A stretch of DNA of 64,000 nucleotides from positions 24,270,425-24,334,424 of the forward strand of contig NC_056546.1 of assembly GCF_910596095.1 (NCBI RefSeq), written 5' to 3'. The position numbers were made by a program, and so were the translations under genes. The DNA is from Thunnus maccoyii (Eukaryota > Chordata > Actinopteri > Scombriformes > Scombridae). Below, in pieces: positions 32,088-44,640 of the stretch; within the stretch, counting starts at the first letter, position 1, and each line of letters begins with the position of its first letter. The notes beneath the pieces were generated by a model. It made no database searches, was not told where the DNA came from, and saw nothing but the letters and a program-made list of their open reading frames with translations.

Positions 32088-35000
32088 ATGGACTTTTCAA
32101 CGAAGTGGAGTAATTTGCCGAAAGGTCCGAGTTTAAAGAATCTGACAGAAGGAGGATTTGGTGTCCTGAAGGAGGATCAACATGCTGCAATTCAGGATCT
32201 GACAAAAGCTCACATCGAGTCGTTTGACCAGGCTGTCACTGACGGACTCAGTCGCGTCGTGCAGGTCAGTTGAGCTTTATTTTACCATGTAACACATGAC
32301 TATCTGAAGAAATACTTAAATAGGTTGTTAAATACGCACTTAAAAAAGCTGAATAAAACCGCTAGTAAACAGGCTGGTCTCTTAAGCCGGTGGTTTTCAA
32401 ACTTTTTCACGTCAAGGTCTCCTAAATTGACACATATAAGACCACTGCCCCCCTTTGATAACATTTTGTGTCAGGGTACACCATCTGATAAGATGTTTGC
32501 TTTTATTACAGAAAGTGTATGAAACCCATGACCAAAATAGTCATATATTCTGTCATTGTGTTACTTATGGATGGAATTATAGTGAAAGTAAATTATTCCC
32601 CTTTTTGCTGGGGACCCCCTGGAACCCCCTCAAGGACTCTCAGGGGTGTCCGTACCTTACTTTGTCTTAAGCTGCTACTGTGAATTGAAGTGATAGCGTT
32701 ATAGCCTGCTAGGTGAAAAATAATGTTTTAGTTAGCTACTTATTCAGGCTTTATTAAGAGTGGAATATATCAAAACAATAAATGATATGAAGCCATGTTC
32801 GCTAACATTTGTTTATGTTTAGTTTTATGTGAATATTGGTGGCTGATACTCATGTGATGTGACATGTCTTTCTCAGGCAATCCCTCCTTTGGAGTTCACG
32901 TTCAAAAATGACAGGATTAGCCTCGCGTTCGTTGAGGCTACAATCTACAAACCTGCGGTTGCCAAAGGAAGCATCTGCAGGGAAATGAGGGTGTTTCCAG
33001 CAGAGTGCCGAGGAAGAAGATGCTCTTACAAAGGCAAGATTGTGGTAAGACATGTGTGCAAACAAGGGAGTGCTGAACTAAAAGACTGGCCAACAAAGGA
33101 TCCAAAATACACATGAGAGACACAATAACACTTTCGTCAAATCTTTAACATGTTAAGGCTTTGTATTATGACAGGCAGATGTCAGCTGGTCAATCAATGG
33201 TGTCCCCAAAGGCATCATTAAACAGTCGCTGGGTCAGGTGCCAATTATGGTGAAATCCAAGCTGTGTAACCTTCATGGCATGTCCCCCAAAGAGCTTGTG
33301 GAACACCATGAAGAAGCAGAGGTAAGATATGACAGTTCCACTAGTAAATGGACGAGATATTCAATGCACGCATCCTTATAATTAAATTACAAACTGCGTC
33401 TTTAACATTTACAGGAAATGGGAGGTTATTTTGTTGTGAATGGCATTGAGAAGGTTATCCGTATGCTGATTATGCCGAGGAGGAACTATCCAATTGCCAT
33501 GTCAAGACCAAAGTGGAAGAGCAGGGGCCAGGGATACACACAGTATGGTAAACACAACCTTTTAGAAAACATGCAGGAACATTTCTGTTCAATAATGAAC
33601 CTATGCTTTTAGATTAAAGTTCCCTATCCTGTAAAATGTTCATCATCACATTCTCCTCCTCACAGGTATTTCCATGCGCTGCGTGAAGGATGAGCACACA
33701 GCCATCAACATGAATCTGCATTATCTGGAAAACGGGACTGTGATGCTCAACTTCATCTACCAGAAAGAGCTCTTCTTCCTCCCACTAGGCTTTGCACTTA
33801 AGGTAGTAATCAGGGTGTTTTTTCACTCAATCAGACTTTTTTAATGCACTTAAGAAATGACCAAGACTGCACCAATTATTAGTTAGTAGTTCTGAATGTA
33901 CTATGTCCTACAGTTGACTGAGTGTAATTGATTTTCTTTTTAAAACAGAGCCTTGGTGCTGTAGATTTTAACATGGCTCATTTTCTTTGTGGTTTCCTCC
34001 AGGCCCTGGTGGACTTCACAGACTTCCAGATCTACCAGGAGCTCATTAAAGGCCGTGAGGACAATTCCTTCTACAAGAGCTGTGTATCAGAGATGCTGCG
34101 CATTGTCATGGAGGAGAACTGCACCACCCGCAGCAAGGTGCTCAATTACCTTGGAGAGCGCTTCCGGGTTAAGATGAGCCTTCCTGACTGGTATACAAAC
34201 GAGCAGTGTGCCAACTTCCTGCTAGAGTAAGTTTTTAAAACAGATGCATGACAGTTATTTTTTACTTACAGTCTGAAAACAGAATTTTAAGTTTAGTACC
34301 TCATACATTTACTACATTATTATTAAATGCAATATAGTAAAATGAGTTTTGTTCTGTTTTGATCAGTGAGTGTATCTGCATCCACCTGAAGTCAGGCGTG
34401 GAGAAGTTCTACCTGTTGTGTTTGATGACCAGGAAGCTTTTCACATATGCCAAGCAGGAGTGCATGGAGGAAAACCCTGACAGCATTATGTGTCAGGAAG
34501 TGCTCACTCCTGGTCAGCTCTACCTCATGTTTCTGAAGGTGAGGTTATTAAAATTTGAACGGTCATTTGAACAAGCACTGAGTGATGTGTGTATTGGCCT
34601 CTGTCGCTGCACAGCAGTGACTGCAGTGTCTTTCATGTTCAAAACTGAGTGTGGACAGTGAAATTTTAAAGCCAGAAATATTAGCATGTAGCAATGTAAA
34701 CATTACATCATTGGCAGTGATGCTTTAAATCCCTACAGAAATATATTTTTGCAGTGTGCTTTTATCTTTATTTTTGTTGACAACACATTCCTGTTTAAAC
34801 ATATGCAAGTCACTGTGAGTACCACAAATGAAAAAGTTAATTGAATTTTTTAAATGTATCTTGTAAAACATGTTCACAGGAGAGAATGGCTGCCTGGTTG
34901 GTGTCTGTGAAGTTGTCCTTTGACAAGAGAGGCAGCAGACTGAGTGGGTGGAGCGCTGAAAACGTGATGAAGATCTTTAACATGGGCACTGATCTGACCA

Positions 35001-38000
35001 AGCCTTTTGAATATCTGCTGGCCACTGGGAACCTCAACTCCAGGACAGGTATGGCCAGAAGAGTTGAGTATGAGTGGATGTTATAGTGTAAATTATGGTT
35101 CATTTATTAATAATGTCTTCCCTCCCTGTTGTCCGCAGGTCTCGGCATGCTGCAGAACACAGGCCTGTGTGTGGTAGCTGACAAGCTCAACTTCATCCGC
35201 TACCTGTCCCATTTCCGCTGTGTGCACAGAGGAGCAGCTTTTGCCAAGATGAGGACCACTTCAGTTCGTAAGCTGCTACCCGAGTCCTGGGGCTTCCTGT
35301 GTCCTGTCCACACTCCAGACGGAGAGCCTTGCGGCCTCATGAACCACATGACAGCCAGCTGTGAGATTGTGGCTCCGACCTTGCCCACCACATCACTGCC
35401 TGCTCTACTCTGTTCCCTTGGTGAGCACTCAATCCGGTCAACAGTTGTACAAATATATAATCAATCAAATGGGATTCTGCCCTTAAATTTTCTCCAACAC
35501 ACAGTTTAAAGTAAGTCTGAGTGGGTTAAATAGCATTGTGTGAATGTTTTTTGTCTCTGGTGGTTAAGGTGTTACTCCAGTGGATGGATCTCCTGGCCAA
35601 GCCTTTTCAGACTGCTACCCTGTGGTCCTGGATGGGGCTGTTGTAGGCTGGGTGGAGACTGAATTAGCCCCCGTTGTGGTTGACTCTCTGCGCAGGTTCA
35701 AGGTATGATGGTAAAAAGTCACCTTGGCTGTACCAGGCACATTATTTGTGCAGAGAACTGATGTTTAAATCATATACCTTCAGGTGCTGAGAGAGAAGAA
35801 GATCCCTCCATGGACTGAGATTGTTCTGGTCCCCAAAACGGGCAAAGCCAGCTTGTACCCAGGCCTGTTCCTCTTCACAACACCCTGTCGCATGGTGCGG
35901 CCTGTACGCAATTTAGCTCATGGAAAGCAGGAGTTGATTGGCACCTTTGAGCAGGTATGTGTAAACTATGATTTTAAAACATTAACTGTAAAGACAGATT
36001 TGTTTTGCATACCGGATACTGAAACTTTTATTTAATCATCTTTTTGTGTGTCGCTGCAGCTTTACATCAATGTGGGCATCTTGGAGGATGAGATCGAGCA
36101 AGGTGTGACGACACACCAGGAGCTCTTCCCTCACAGTATGCTCAGTGTGGTGGCCAACTTCATTCCCTACTCGGATCATAATCAGAGTCCTAGGAATATG
36201 TACCAGTGTCAGATGGGTAAGTGTGAAAACATCATTAAAGGCTCCATACACTCACACAAGTGTTCAGACATTCTTGTAGAGTCATAAATCGTCTCTAAAC
36301 TTGAACTCTTTGCAGGTAAGCAGACTATGGGTTTCCCCCTGCACTCATTCACGGATCGCTCAGATAACAAGCTGTACCGGCTCCAGACGCCACAGAGCCC
36401 ACTGGTCAGACCCTACATGTACGACCATTACAACCTGGACAACTACCCCAGCGGCACCAACGCCATCGTGGCGGTCATATCCTACACGGGCTACGACATG
36501 GAAGATGCAATGGTAAGTAAAACACAATAGTTATTGTCATTTTTTTCTTTCCAGCAGCATACTGAAAAATAACTAACAGCTGTTTAAATGGATATCCTGA
36601 CACACTTTGGTCTCTTTAGATCGTGAACAAGTCATCGTGGGAGAGAGGCTTTGCTCATGGATCTATCTATAAGACTGAGCTGGTGGACCTGGCTGACAAG
36701 GTGAGGGGAGATGACAGCGTGGTCTTTGGGACCAAGCCGGGCGACCCTAAGGTGAATGAAAAACTGGATGCTGACGGACTGCCTCACATTGGATCAACAC
36801 TTAAGTATGGAGACCCCTTCTACAGCTATATCAACCTCAATACTGGCCAGACCTTCATCACCTTCTACAAGTAAGTGTCGGCATTGTTTAGCAATGTTTT
36901 TTATTTTGTGTGGGACTTTTTCCCTCTCTGTCAGCTCAGTGAAATGAAGATTTTACTTGTAGAATTATCTACACTATTATATAAAAATTCAAATTCCTCA
37001 GTAGTAATACTGGTGTTATTCTTAAGATGATTTCATTTTGCAGCTGAACTTAAACTCATATATTAGACATGTATATACAACAGATACTGTGTATGTACTG
37101 GATGTATGTTTTAAAAACAGGACCATTGCACATGTACTGTATATACACAGCTCTATTTTATTGTATCTATTATTCCTATTTTATCTTATTTATTTTATTT
37201 TTTACCTACTTTTTTGATGTTTAGGTATTCATAGAAATTTCTGTCTTTGATGTTAACTACACTCTCTTGTGCTGCTGTTTCAAGTTGAATTTGCCCTACG
37301 GGGGATCAAGGTACTTCTTATCTTATCTTAACATTTGTTTTTCCCCATCTTCTCCTAGGAGCCAAGAGGCTTGTGTCATTGACAACATAAAGATCTGCAG
37401 CAACGACACTGGCTCAGGCCGTTTTAAACGTGTCTGCATCACTGTGCGAGTGCCACGAAACCCCACCATTGGTGACAAGTTTGCCAGCCGCCACGGCCAG
37501 AAGGGCATCCTGAGCCGCCTGTGGCCAGCAGAGGACATGCCTTTCACAGAGAGCGGCATGACTCCAGACATCCTGTTCAACCCCCACGGCTTCCCCTCCC
37601 GCATGACCATTGGGATGTTGATTGAGAGCATGGCGGGCAAGTCCGGTGCCCTGCACGGCCTGAGCCACGACGCCACACCCTTCACCTTCTCTGAGGAGAG
37701 CTCTGCGCTCGAGTACTTTGGTAAAATGCTTCGGGCTGGTGGCTACAACTACTACGGCACGGAGCGGCTCTACAGTGGACTGAGTGGCCTGGAGCTTGAG
37801 GCGGATATCTTCATAGGCGTCGTCTACTACCAGCGGCTACGTCACATGGTCTCCGACAAGTTCCAGGTGAGGACCACAGGAGCGCGAGACAAGGTGACCA
37901 ACCAGCCAGTGGGAGGGAGGAACATCCAGGGAGGCATCCGTTTCGGGGAGATGGAGCGAGACGCCCTGCTGGCCCACGGCTCTTCATTCCTGCTTCACGA

Positions 38001-38241
38001 TCGCCTCTTCAACTGCTCGGACCGCTCAGTGGCTCAGGTGTGTGTTGACTGTGGCAGCCTGCTCTCTCCTCTTTTAGAGAAACCACCACCATACTGGTCG
38101 GCCATGCGCCATCGCAAGACTGTCTGCACCCTGTGTGGCAAAAGTGACTCTATTGACTCTGTGTCTGTTCCTTATGTTTTCCGCTACTTTGTAGCTGAGC
38201 TTGCAGCCATGAACATCAAAGTCAAATTAGATGTTAAGTGA
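32088..38241 (+). CDS. polr1b: RNA polymerase I second-largest subunit (RPA2/RPA135), 15 exons
   Basis: Exons: 32088-32264, 32877-33044, 33175-33321, 33415-33547, 33666-33802, 34003-34226, 34367-34538, 34880-35048, 35139-35420, 35569-35702, 35784-35954, 36060-36216, 36316-36512, 36620-36870, 37359-38241. All have GT..AG borders and compatible phases, giving 1133 residues (human about 1135). With POLR1A it forms the catalytic core of pol I, which transcribes the rRNA precursor in the nucleolus. Visible family blocks: [68 protein letters not shown] (around 750-765), [16 protein letters not shown] (from residue 878) and the C-terminal zinc site C1068/C1071/C1096/C1099. The start aligns with human (WxNLPxGPSLKxLT). 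Intron 1 carries a degraded repeat. The gene converges on NANP. I see no break. Confidence 0.97.
32386..32670. mobile_element. Degraded hAT-type repeat in POLR1B intron 1
   Basis: It begins CCGGTGGTTTTCAAACTTTT, typical of the 'GGTTCTCAAACTTTTT' class of vertebrate hAT elements. Near the end are GGGACCCCCTGGAACCCCC-type strings. No intact terminal repeat pair or target duplication was found. Confidence 0.45.
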
Positions 38242-38954
38242 ATTTTGCAGGACAATGAAAAAGAAACATGCCTTGAAAGTGACAAATGAGGTCTCAGGAG
38301 AAAGTGTCTTCGTTTTATGAAAGGACTTTTCACATGTGTTTTGTTAAAATGGGTCTTCACATCCAGTAAAGTTGATAGAATTAATCATGCTACAGAAAGA
38401 CAAATAAAGTGTAAAGCAATGATGTGTTGCAAAATAGCCAAGTGCCTGAAAAGTTTATCTCCTTTGTTGCAGGTGTTTTTATTAGCCAAGACTTTGAGAA
38501 AATGGCCAAGTATACAAGCATATGATGGAATAAATGTTGACATCTGTTAAGTTGTGTAAAGATAACCCAAAGGTCTTTTTGTACAGTCATTCTGAGTGTT
38601 GAATAAAAATGTGCTGCATCACTGTTCTCTTCTTGAGATTGCCAGTACAACAATCTAAAAATAATCCAGTACAAAAAGACATCCTGCTTTAACATCCTAT
38701 AAAATAAAAGAAAAACAGTAAAACAGGTGCAAAACCTGTGCTGACCAAGTTTTACCACTCGTTCCAATGTAGTTCAAAAATGACAGAGAAACCCCAGAAG
38801 AAGACATAAATCCCAGCAGAAGACATAAAACAATTAAAAAGTACCCTTGTTGAAAGAACAATGATCATGACATTCATCTGTAAACATATCCATAATTAAA
38901 TATTCCCACAAGATCCCACTTGAAGTGACAATCCTCCTCATTCACCAGTTGTCC
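38242..38954. other. Convergent 3' region of POLR1B and NANP
   Basis: AATAAA at 38403-38408 and 38602-38607 are candidate POLR1B poly(A) signals. On the minus strand the first clear AATAAA after the NANP stop is at 38483-38478, so the two 3' UTRs may overlap by about 100 nt. No other feature is seen. Confidence 0.45.
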
Positions 38955-41055
38955 TTATTTCAGTTTTGCCAGAACATCTGACAGCTGCAGTACAGTAGGG
39001 ATAGTGTAGTCTGGTTTCACTGAACCATCTGGCACAGCACGTTCTGCACTGTTGATCCACACTGTAGCTCGTACTTCAGCATTGAACCCTCCCTGAATAT
39101 CTGTGTCCAGAGAGTCTCCAACCATAACACAGTCCTGGGCCTCCACCCCCAGCATGTTGAAACACAGTCTGAAGATGGAGGGGAATGGTTTCTGCTCTGC
39201 ATGCTCTCCCCCCACCACGATGGCATCGAAGAACTCCTCACAGCCGACTGCCTCCACCTTCTCCCTCTGGGTCTGAGTTTCCCCGTTGGTCAGCAGCAGC
39301 AGCTTGTATCTCCCCCGGAGTTGTTTCAGGAGGTCGCGTATTTCAGGGGACAGACTGAGAACCTCCAGGCGACTGTTTTTCCACATATAGTAGCACTGAG
39401 CTGCCAGAGAAGGTGTGGAACAGCTGCCCACAGTTTCCTTGATGCTCTCCTCCCAGTGACCCACACGGACCTCATCAATGGACCTTCCTGCAGCGGGGTC
39501 AAAGCTTTCATGCAGAAGCTTCTGCTTGAACTTGTTACAGATGCTGATGATAGTGTTGTCATCAAGAGCCAGCGTGGTCTTCAAAAGATCACTGGTCTGT
39601 AACACAAAACAGAGAAGATCATAAAATTAAAACAGGTATAACTAATTTAGCAATAAACCACAAGAGGGCAGACTCAGTGGACTTAGAGATTTAGGAGGTA
39701 AAGTATAATACAACAGTCAGTGGAAGAAGTATTTAGACCCTTTACTCAGGTAAAAGTAGCAATACAACAATGTAAAAACTCCATTACAAGTAAAAATCTT
39801 GCATTAAATTTGTGTACCTATACCTTATAACTAAGTAAAAGTATAGTAGTATTATCAACACCATATACTGAGAGTATCAAAAGCACTATACAGAATGACT
39901 CCTTTCAGGACATAAGCCTATATTAATATATAACTGGATTATTACTGGTGCATTAACATGCAAGCAGCATTGAAATTGTGATGTGAAGCCAATTTAAGCT
40001 ACTTTAAATACTGCTGAGTAGTTTTATCTACTGCACCTCATAATATAATTTATAATTATGTTTGCATGTAAATGTTTTAAGTAAATGTAGTAGTGTAAAA
40101 GGTAGATGTATGAAGTAGCATCAAATGGAAACACCCTGCAAACCCACACAGGTGTTTTCACGTATCCTGGCTGACTGGACTTCCCTGGTTGAAGTTGTAA
40201 AGTGAGGTCACTGAACTGCATGTACTAATATGAAAGGTGTGAACAAAACTCACAAGAGAATAAGTGAGAGAGAGAAGCCAAGACATACATGTAACAATAG
40301 AAAAAGCAAAGGTGAAAATAATAAAATGATGGCTGAAGTCCATTTAACTTCAATTTCGGGGTCCTGCTACTGTGCCTAGTGGATCACTGCAGTGGTATTT
40401 CAATCCCTTACTTAAATAAAAGTAGCAATACAACAATGTAAAAAAGCTCCATCACAAATAAAGAAGCAAAACATGTACTTAAAATCAGAAGTAACAGTAT
40501 GATTATGCACCCTCTTTAGTTAGGTATTATATCATTTTCTTCTTATTATTTTAACTGATGCATAAACATGTGAGAAGCTTTGTTGTAGCTGGTTAAATGT
40601 TAAATTAATTTTAATTATCTTACATATCCAAGTCAAAAGACATCCTCAGGTTAAATGTTAAATATTTCTAAATTAGCTGAACAGCAGGGTTGATAATTTC
40701 CCTCCCAGTGTCTTTGAACGAACCTCAGCCAATCAGAACTGAGCACGGGCTGCAACAGCATATCCGTTCATACAATCCATGATTTAGTCGCTAAACTGAC
40801 ATGAAATCATCCTGAATTACATACACACGATGATATTATCTGTCAGAGTGATAGTGACAACACACCAGAAGTTCATTAAGCACTTATGTTAGGCTGACGT
40901 TACAAATGGCTATGGAGGTTCATTTCAAACACTAAATTAGCAGTACAGTCTTTAGACAACTTCACCTTCTGTATCGCCTGTCCGCCTGCACGACTTGTTT
41001 CAATCAGCGTGTTGTCCAAGTCGAACAATATCGCTTTTACAGTATTACCGTCCAT
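38955..41055 (-). CDS. nanp: N-acylneuraminate-9-phosphatase, two exons
   Basis: Exon 1 is 41055-40966 (30 codons) and exon 2 is 39596-38955, joined in phase 0 with GT..AG borders. The protein is 243 residues (human about 248). The enzyme removes phosphate from N-acetylneuraminate-9-phosphate, a late step of cytosolic sialic acid synthesis. Haloacid dehalogenase motifs are all visible: DLDNT with nucleophile D12 and D14, LLLTNG (T133, N134), K166 in EQKPFPSIF, and GDSLDTD (D191, D195). HWEESIKET and REKVEA also match the family. The start is the first ATG of the exon, directly before the catalytic Asp motif as in other vertebrates. The 1369-bp intron contains two degraded hAT copies. It converges on POLR1B and looks intact. 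Confidence 0.95.
39719..40135. mobile_element. hAT-type miniature element, degraded, in NANP intron
   Basis: It begins CAGTGGAAGAAGTATTTAGA and continues with TTTACTCAGGTAAAAGTAGC and AACTCCATTACAAGTAAAAA, the reverse orientation of the family at 46162-47079. The far end is not clear. Confidence 0.6.
40390..40640. mobile_element. Second degraded copy of the same hAT-type element in NANP intron
   Basis: CAGTGGTATTTCAATCCCTT is followed by TAAAAGTAGCAATACAACAA. It is probably a fragment of the family in the same orientation as the preceding copy. Confidence 0.5.
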
Positions 41056-41130
41056 TAGGCTACTGGGGCACACTATTCCACAAAAACTACAGCTCGTTTA
41101 ATTGCGGAAGTACTGCAGGATGCGTACATT

Positions 41131-41147
41131 GCATGATGGGAGTTGTA
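41131..41147 (-). promoter_or_regulatory. ZNF143/THAP11-like site in the NANP promoter
   Basis: On the minus strand TACAACTCCCATCATGC, close to the ACTACAACTCCCAGCATGC consensus. It is 76-92 bp upstream of the NANP ATG, in a CpG-containing, TATA-less region, as is common for housekeeping promoters. This is motif evidence only. Confidence 0.55.
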
Positions 41148-43280
41148 TTTTTGATAAGTGTCCAGTATTTGTAAGTTTCATCCTCGAGAGGGCGCCAGTG
41201 AATCAAAATAAAATTTGAATATTCGCCAGAAGTTGAAAAGCTTCCCAATCAGCCCTCCACACCGACCAACGCCCGTTTCATCTGCTGCAATAAATCAATG
41301 AATCAGATTTAAACCTTTCAAATGTCTGTCATTTAAAAGATCTATGGGCACAATGAAGACATTTACAGAAAGAGACATTAATACATTTGTTAACAATACT
41401 ACAGATGTGCTAATGTTATTGATTTAAAATATCATAAGCTACTTTAAATATTTATAAAACCTACTTACTGTTCAGTCACTAGAGCAAATTTTATTTCCTG
41501 TGGTTGTATATGTTATTATTATTATTATTATTATAAATGATAAATGCAATAAAATAATCAAAAATAAAATATAAAATAATGAGAACTACAAGTGCACGAC
41601 ACAAATAACTCACCATAGGAGATGATAAAGTGGTCATTTTTATTGGTGGAAATGACCAAAATAGAGCAGTCTGACACATTTGTCTCCTTTATTACACCAT
41701 GTTTCAGACGCCATGCCCCATTTTCCGTAATGGACACATTTTCCATGCGTTGATGAATGAACTGTGACAAGAACCAGCTTATATTACCGACTGAAATTAT
41801 TTTCAGATAGCATGACGATCATCAAAATAAAGAAGAAACCATCAGTGTCATCATTTGTCTTGCCCTATGTGACTCTTGACCATGCATATTGCCAATTTAA
41901 ACACACATTCTGTGACTCATACTCTTTCAAAATCAAAACATACCTCAATTCTTATGCAACCCATCCTTTAACTCACTCTCTCATATGGCACTGAGCCAGA
42001 GGTTCACACGCAACAGTGTGCAGGCCTGTTGCTCTACCAAAGCCAATCAGAAATCACAACAAGCCCTTCTCAAATTACCTGTGAATGCATGTGTCTTTAC
42101 CAGAAACCTGACCTAATTATTTCACTTACCCTGACAAAAATTTCCAAAGATAAACTAAAAATCAAGAAATGGTGTAAGAGTCTTAACCTGCTATTATCTA
42201 TCAGAACAAACAACACCCGCCGTTGGCATGGGAAGGAAGAATATGCATGTTTAAATGACATGACGTGCAGGAAATGAACTCAAAACCTTTTTTTTTTTTA
42301 ATTACACTTTACGTTAAAAAGGGAAGAGAAACATAAACAGTGGATGCATGAAGAGTGAACTTACAAGTGTGAAGATGGAATTTCCCCTCTGATGTGTGAG
42401 GAGGAAAAAAAGAAGTAAAATGACTTTCCTAACAGTGTGCGTATGTGACTTTTTCATGAAAGTGCACGCATCTGAAGGAATGGTGAGTCCCGGTGTCTTT
42501 GTCTGTACAACACCATTCCTCTTTTATCTGTGTGGGTGGCCGTGCTGTGTGTGCACAGTCACACGTTATCTCTCAGCTGGGCACGAATCCCTCGCAAAGG
42601 CCAATTATTAATAGTATCATTCCACCAAACACCTTACAGTCTCTGCATAGCGGGAAGATTACACTTGAGTATATTTGATCTGCCTTATTTTCACATTAGT
42701 TTAAAGACTTTACTATCACCTATTATATTTCTTGTGTCCCTCCCTTGGTTCTTTGTAATTGGGGCGTTCATCTGGGCCAGCGGTGTTTCTGATCTTTGGG
42801 TGCCTCCATGGGTGTGTGTATATGTTTGTGAGCATTCAGGGGGGCAAGTCTGCTCCTCTTTCATGACTGAGTAAGGCCTGGTTGGGACAAGTGTAAACCA
42901 CAGAAACAGGTGAGTCTTTAGGCTACAAGATGAAGGAATGTATTACTTGGGATTCAGAGGACTGGGCAGCTGCTGGGTCTTAATCATTGACAGGTAATCT
43001 GAGAAGAATGAAGCGTTCCGTTTTATTGGCATGGTCTGAGCTCTACCTGACACCAGACACGTATAGTAGAAAGTGTGCACGTCACTTGCAAATCAAGATA
43101 TGAGGATTACCTCACAGATATCTTTGCCATTCTGCTTTAAAATATTGATCATTCTTCAGTTCTGAAAGATATGGATCAAATATGCCGATATGTTGATAGA
43201 AAGGAAACTGGAACTCGGCTGTCCTTTCTTTGTCAAGGTGCTCCCATCAAGCCTTGCCTCTGATATAGAGACAAACTCCT
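41148..43280. other. Intergenic, no gene seen
   Basis: Contains an ATT trinucleotide run (41513-41534) and a T12 run (about 42287). Short open frames show no family resemblance. Confidence 0.5.
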
Positions 43281-43284
43281 GCTA

Positions 43285-43325
43285 CACTCACACACACTCA
43301 CACACACATACGCACACACACATAG
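43285..43325 (+). repeat. CA-rich microsatellite
   Basis: Interrupted (CA)n with ACTC and ATACG interruptions. Confidence 0.75.
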
Positions 43326-44107
43326 ATGTGAGATTTTATCGAGGGCAGGGGAATGTATGAACTACAGTCTAAATAGAGAAACACTGGTGTGCTTAATGGC
43401 ACTTGTCATGGTAACAGGGGGAGTCTGGCAACCTGCACGTACACACAAACAAAAACAACATGATCTGGGGCAGGATGGTGCCTCTTCAGGCAGTTATGCA
43501 ATGCTGTCCATGATGAAGGAGTGATATGATTTTCCCCAAAGCTTATGTAAATTGTGTGTTAGGGGCCTCTGGCAGCCTATCCCCCATAAACATCTCTATC
43601 ATTGTCAAATCACTTGTATTTTGCATCTGGTTCTGTCAATTCTCTCAATGGAGTCTGAAAATAATACAGACCAAAATAAAATGATTTTTTTCTGAGTGGG
43701 ATTTGTGGATGAATATTGTGCATCATTTGAAGTGTGGGTATGCTGAGTGTTCCTGCTTTATGAAAACACAGGACCTCCCATAGTTGTCTGGCAGTTTGCC
43801 AGGGCTTCCAGTAGCCCCCATCTCTGTGCTGATACACCTGAGTTCTCCTGACCGGCCACTGAACCAGTGCAGCAGCAGGGAGGGAGACAAACTATGTGTG
43901 GTCACTGGAGTATAGTCCTGAGAGCCTTGTCCATGGAAGATCATCCGATCTTAACATAATGTGGGTACACCAGAGGAGCTCTGAAGTTAGTATCCAGAGG
44001 GAAGTGTGTGTGTGTACTGTATTACTCACTGTTAGCACACTCATATTTGAGGACAAAAGGCAAGGCCCCACAAGGTAAACCATTACATTTTTGTGTTAAG
44101 ACTTGGT

Positions 44108-44168
44108 TTTTGGTAAAGGTTAGGGTTAGGTCTCCAGGGTTAAGTTAGGGTTAGGTCTCCAGGGTTAA
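44108..44168 (+). repeat. Tandem 25-bp duplication with telomere-like TTAGGG strings
   Basis: TTAGGGTTAGGTCTCCAGGG plus GTTAAG occurs twice in direct succession, preceded by AAAGG. Short TTAGGG-like matches at interstitial sites are common. It is immediately followed by the hairpin at 44174. Confidence 0.7.
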
Positions 44169-44173
44169 GTCAA

Positions 44174-44226
44174 TACATGCAATATGTGAGCAATACACTC
44201 TGTGTATTGCTCACATATTGCATGTA
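44174..44226 (+). other. Perfect 25-bp inverted repeat with a 3-nt loop
   Basis: Arms 44174-44198 and 44202-44226 are exact reverse complements around TCT. Part of the arm is TGCAATATGTGAGCAATACA. A transcript would fold into a fully paired hairpin. It could be a miniature palindrome, a breakpoint product or a small-RNA precursor; nothing in the sequence decides. Confidence 0.8.
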
Positions 44227-44262
44227 GTGTATATATGTACAAACAGACAGAAGAAGGGCATC

Positions 44263-44640
44263 TAAAGGGGTACTGCAGTGATTTAGAATTGCACTTCCAT
44301 AAAATTTCGAGACTCACATGAGACAGATTCAAAGAAGAATGGTCAGGGTGTCCTGGTGGGCGAGTGGCTACATATCATGCCCCTTGTCCAGTTCCTTTCA
44401 ATGTCCCTTCACTCTCTCACCACATGTTTACTGTCTTGCTCTAATGTCTCTATCAAAAAGGGCTAAATGTTTATTCAAAATTGAAGTAGGAAAGGCTGTC
44501 ATTTAGTCTTTTAGTCGCTTGTATGGGCTAAACTCAATGCTAAAGAAGCTGGATCCTACAATTTCCGTAATGCAACTCAGTAGCGTCTTTCAATCTCCAA
44601 ACCGTCAGTTCGTAATGCAAACTTTCTGGTCTTTTTTCTT
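44263..44640 (+). repeat. Teleost interspersed repeat (AAAGGGGTACTGCAGTGATTT type), diverged
   Basis: It shares the end string AAAGGGGTACTGCAGTGATT and TTGCACTTCCATAAA with an inverted relative at 61490-61655. The internal CCTACAATTTCCGTAATGCA corresponds to the CTACATTTCCCATGATGCA motif of that copy. Confidence 0.5.

Noticed and set aside
31945-32136. 63-codon frame as a protein gene upstream of POLR1B
   Set aside because: It starts inside a YY1-like site and overlaps the POLR1B start in another frame. At most it is an upstream ORF.
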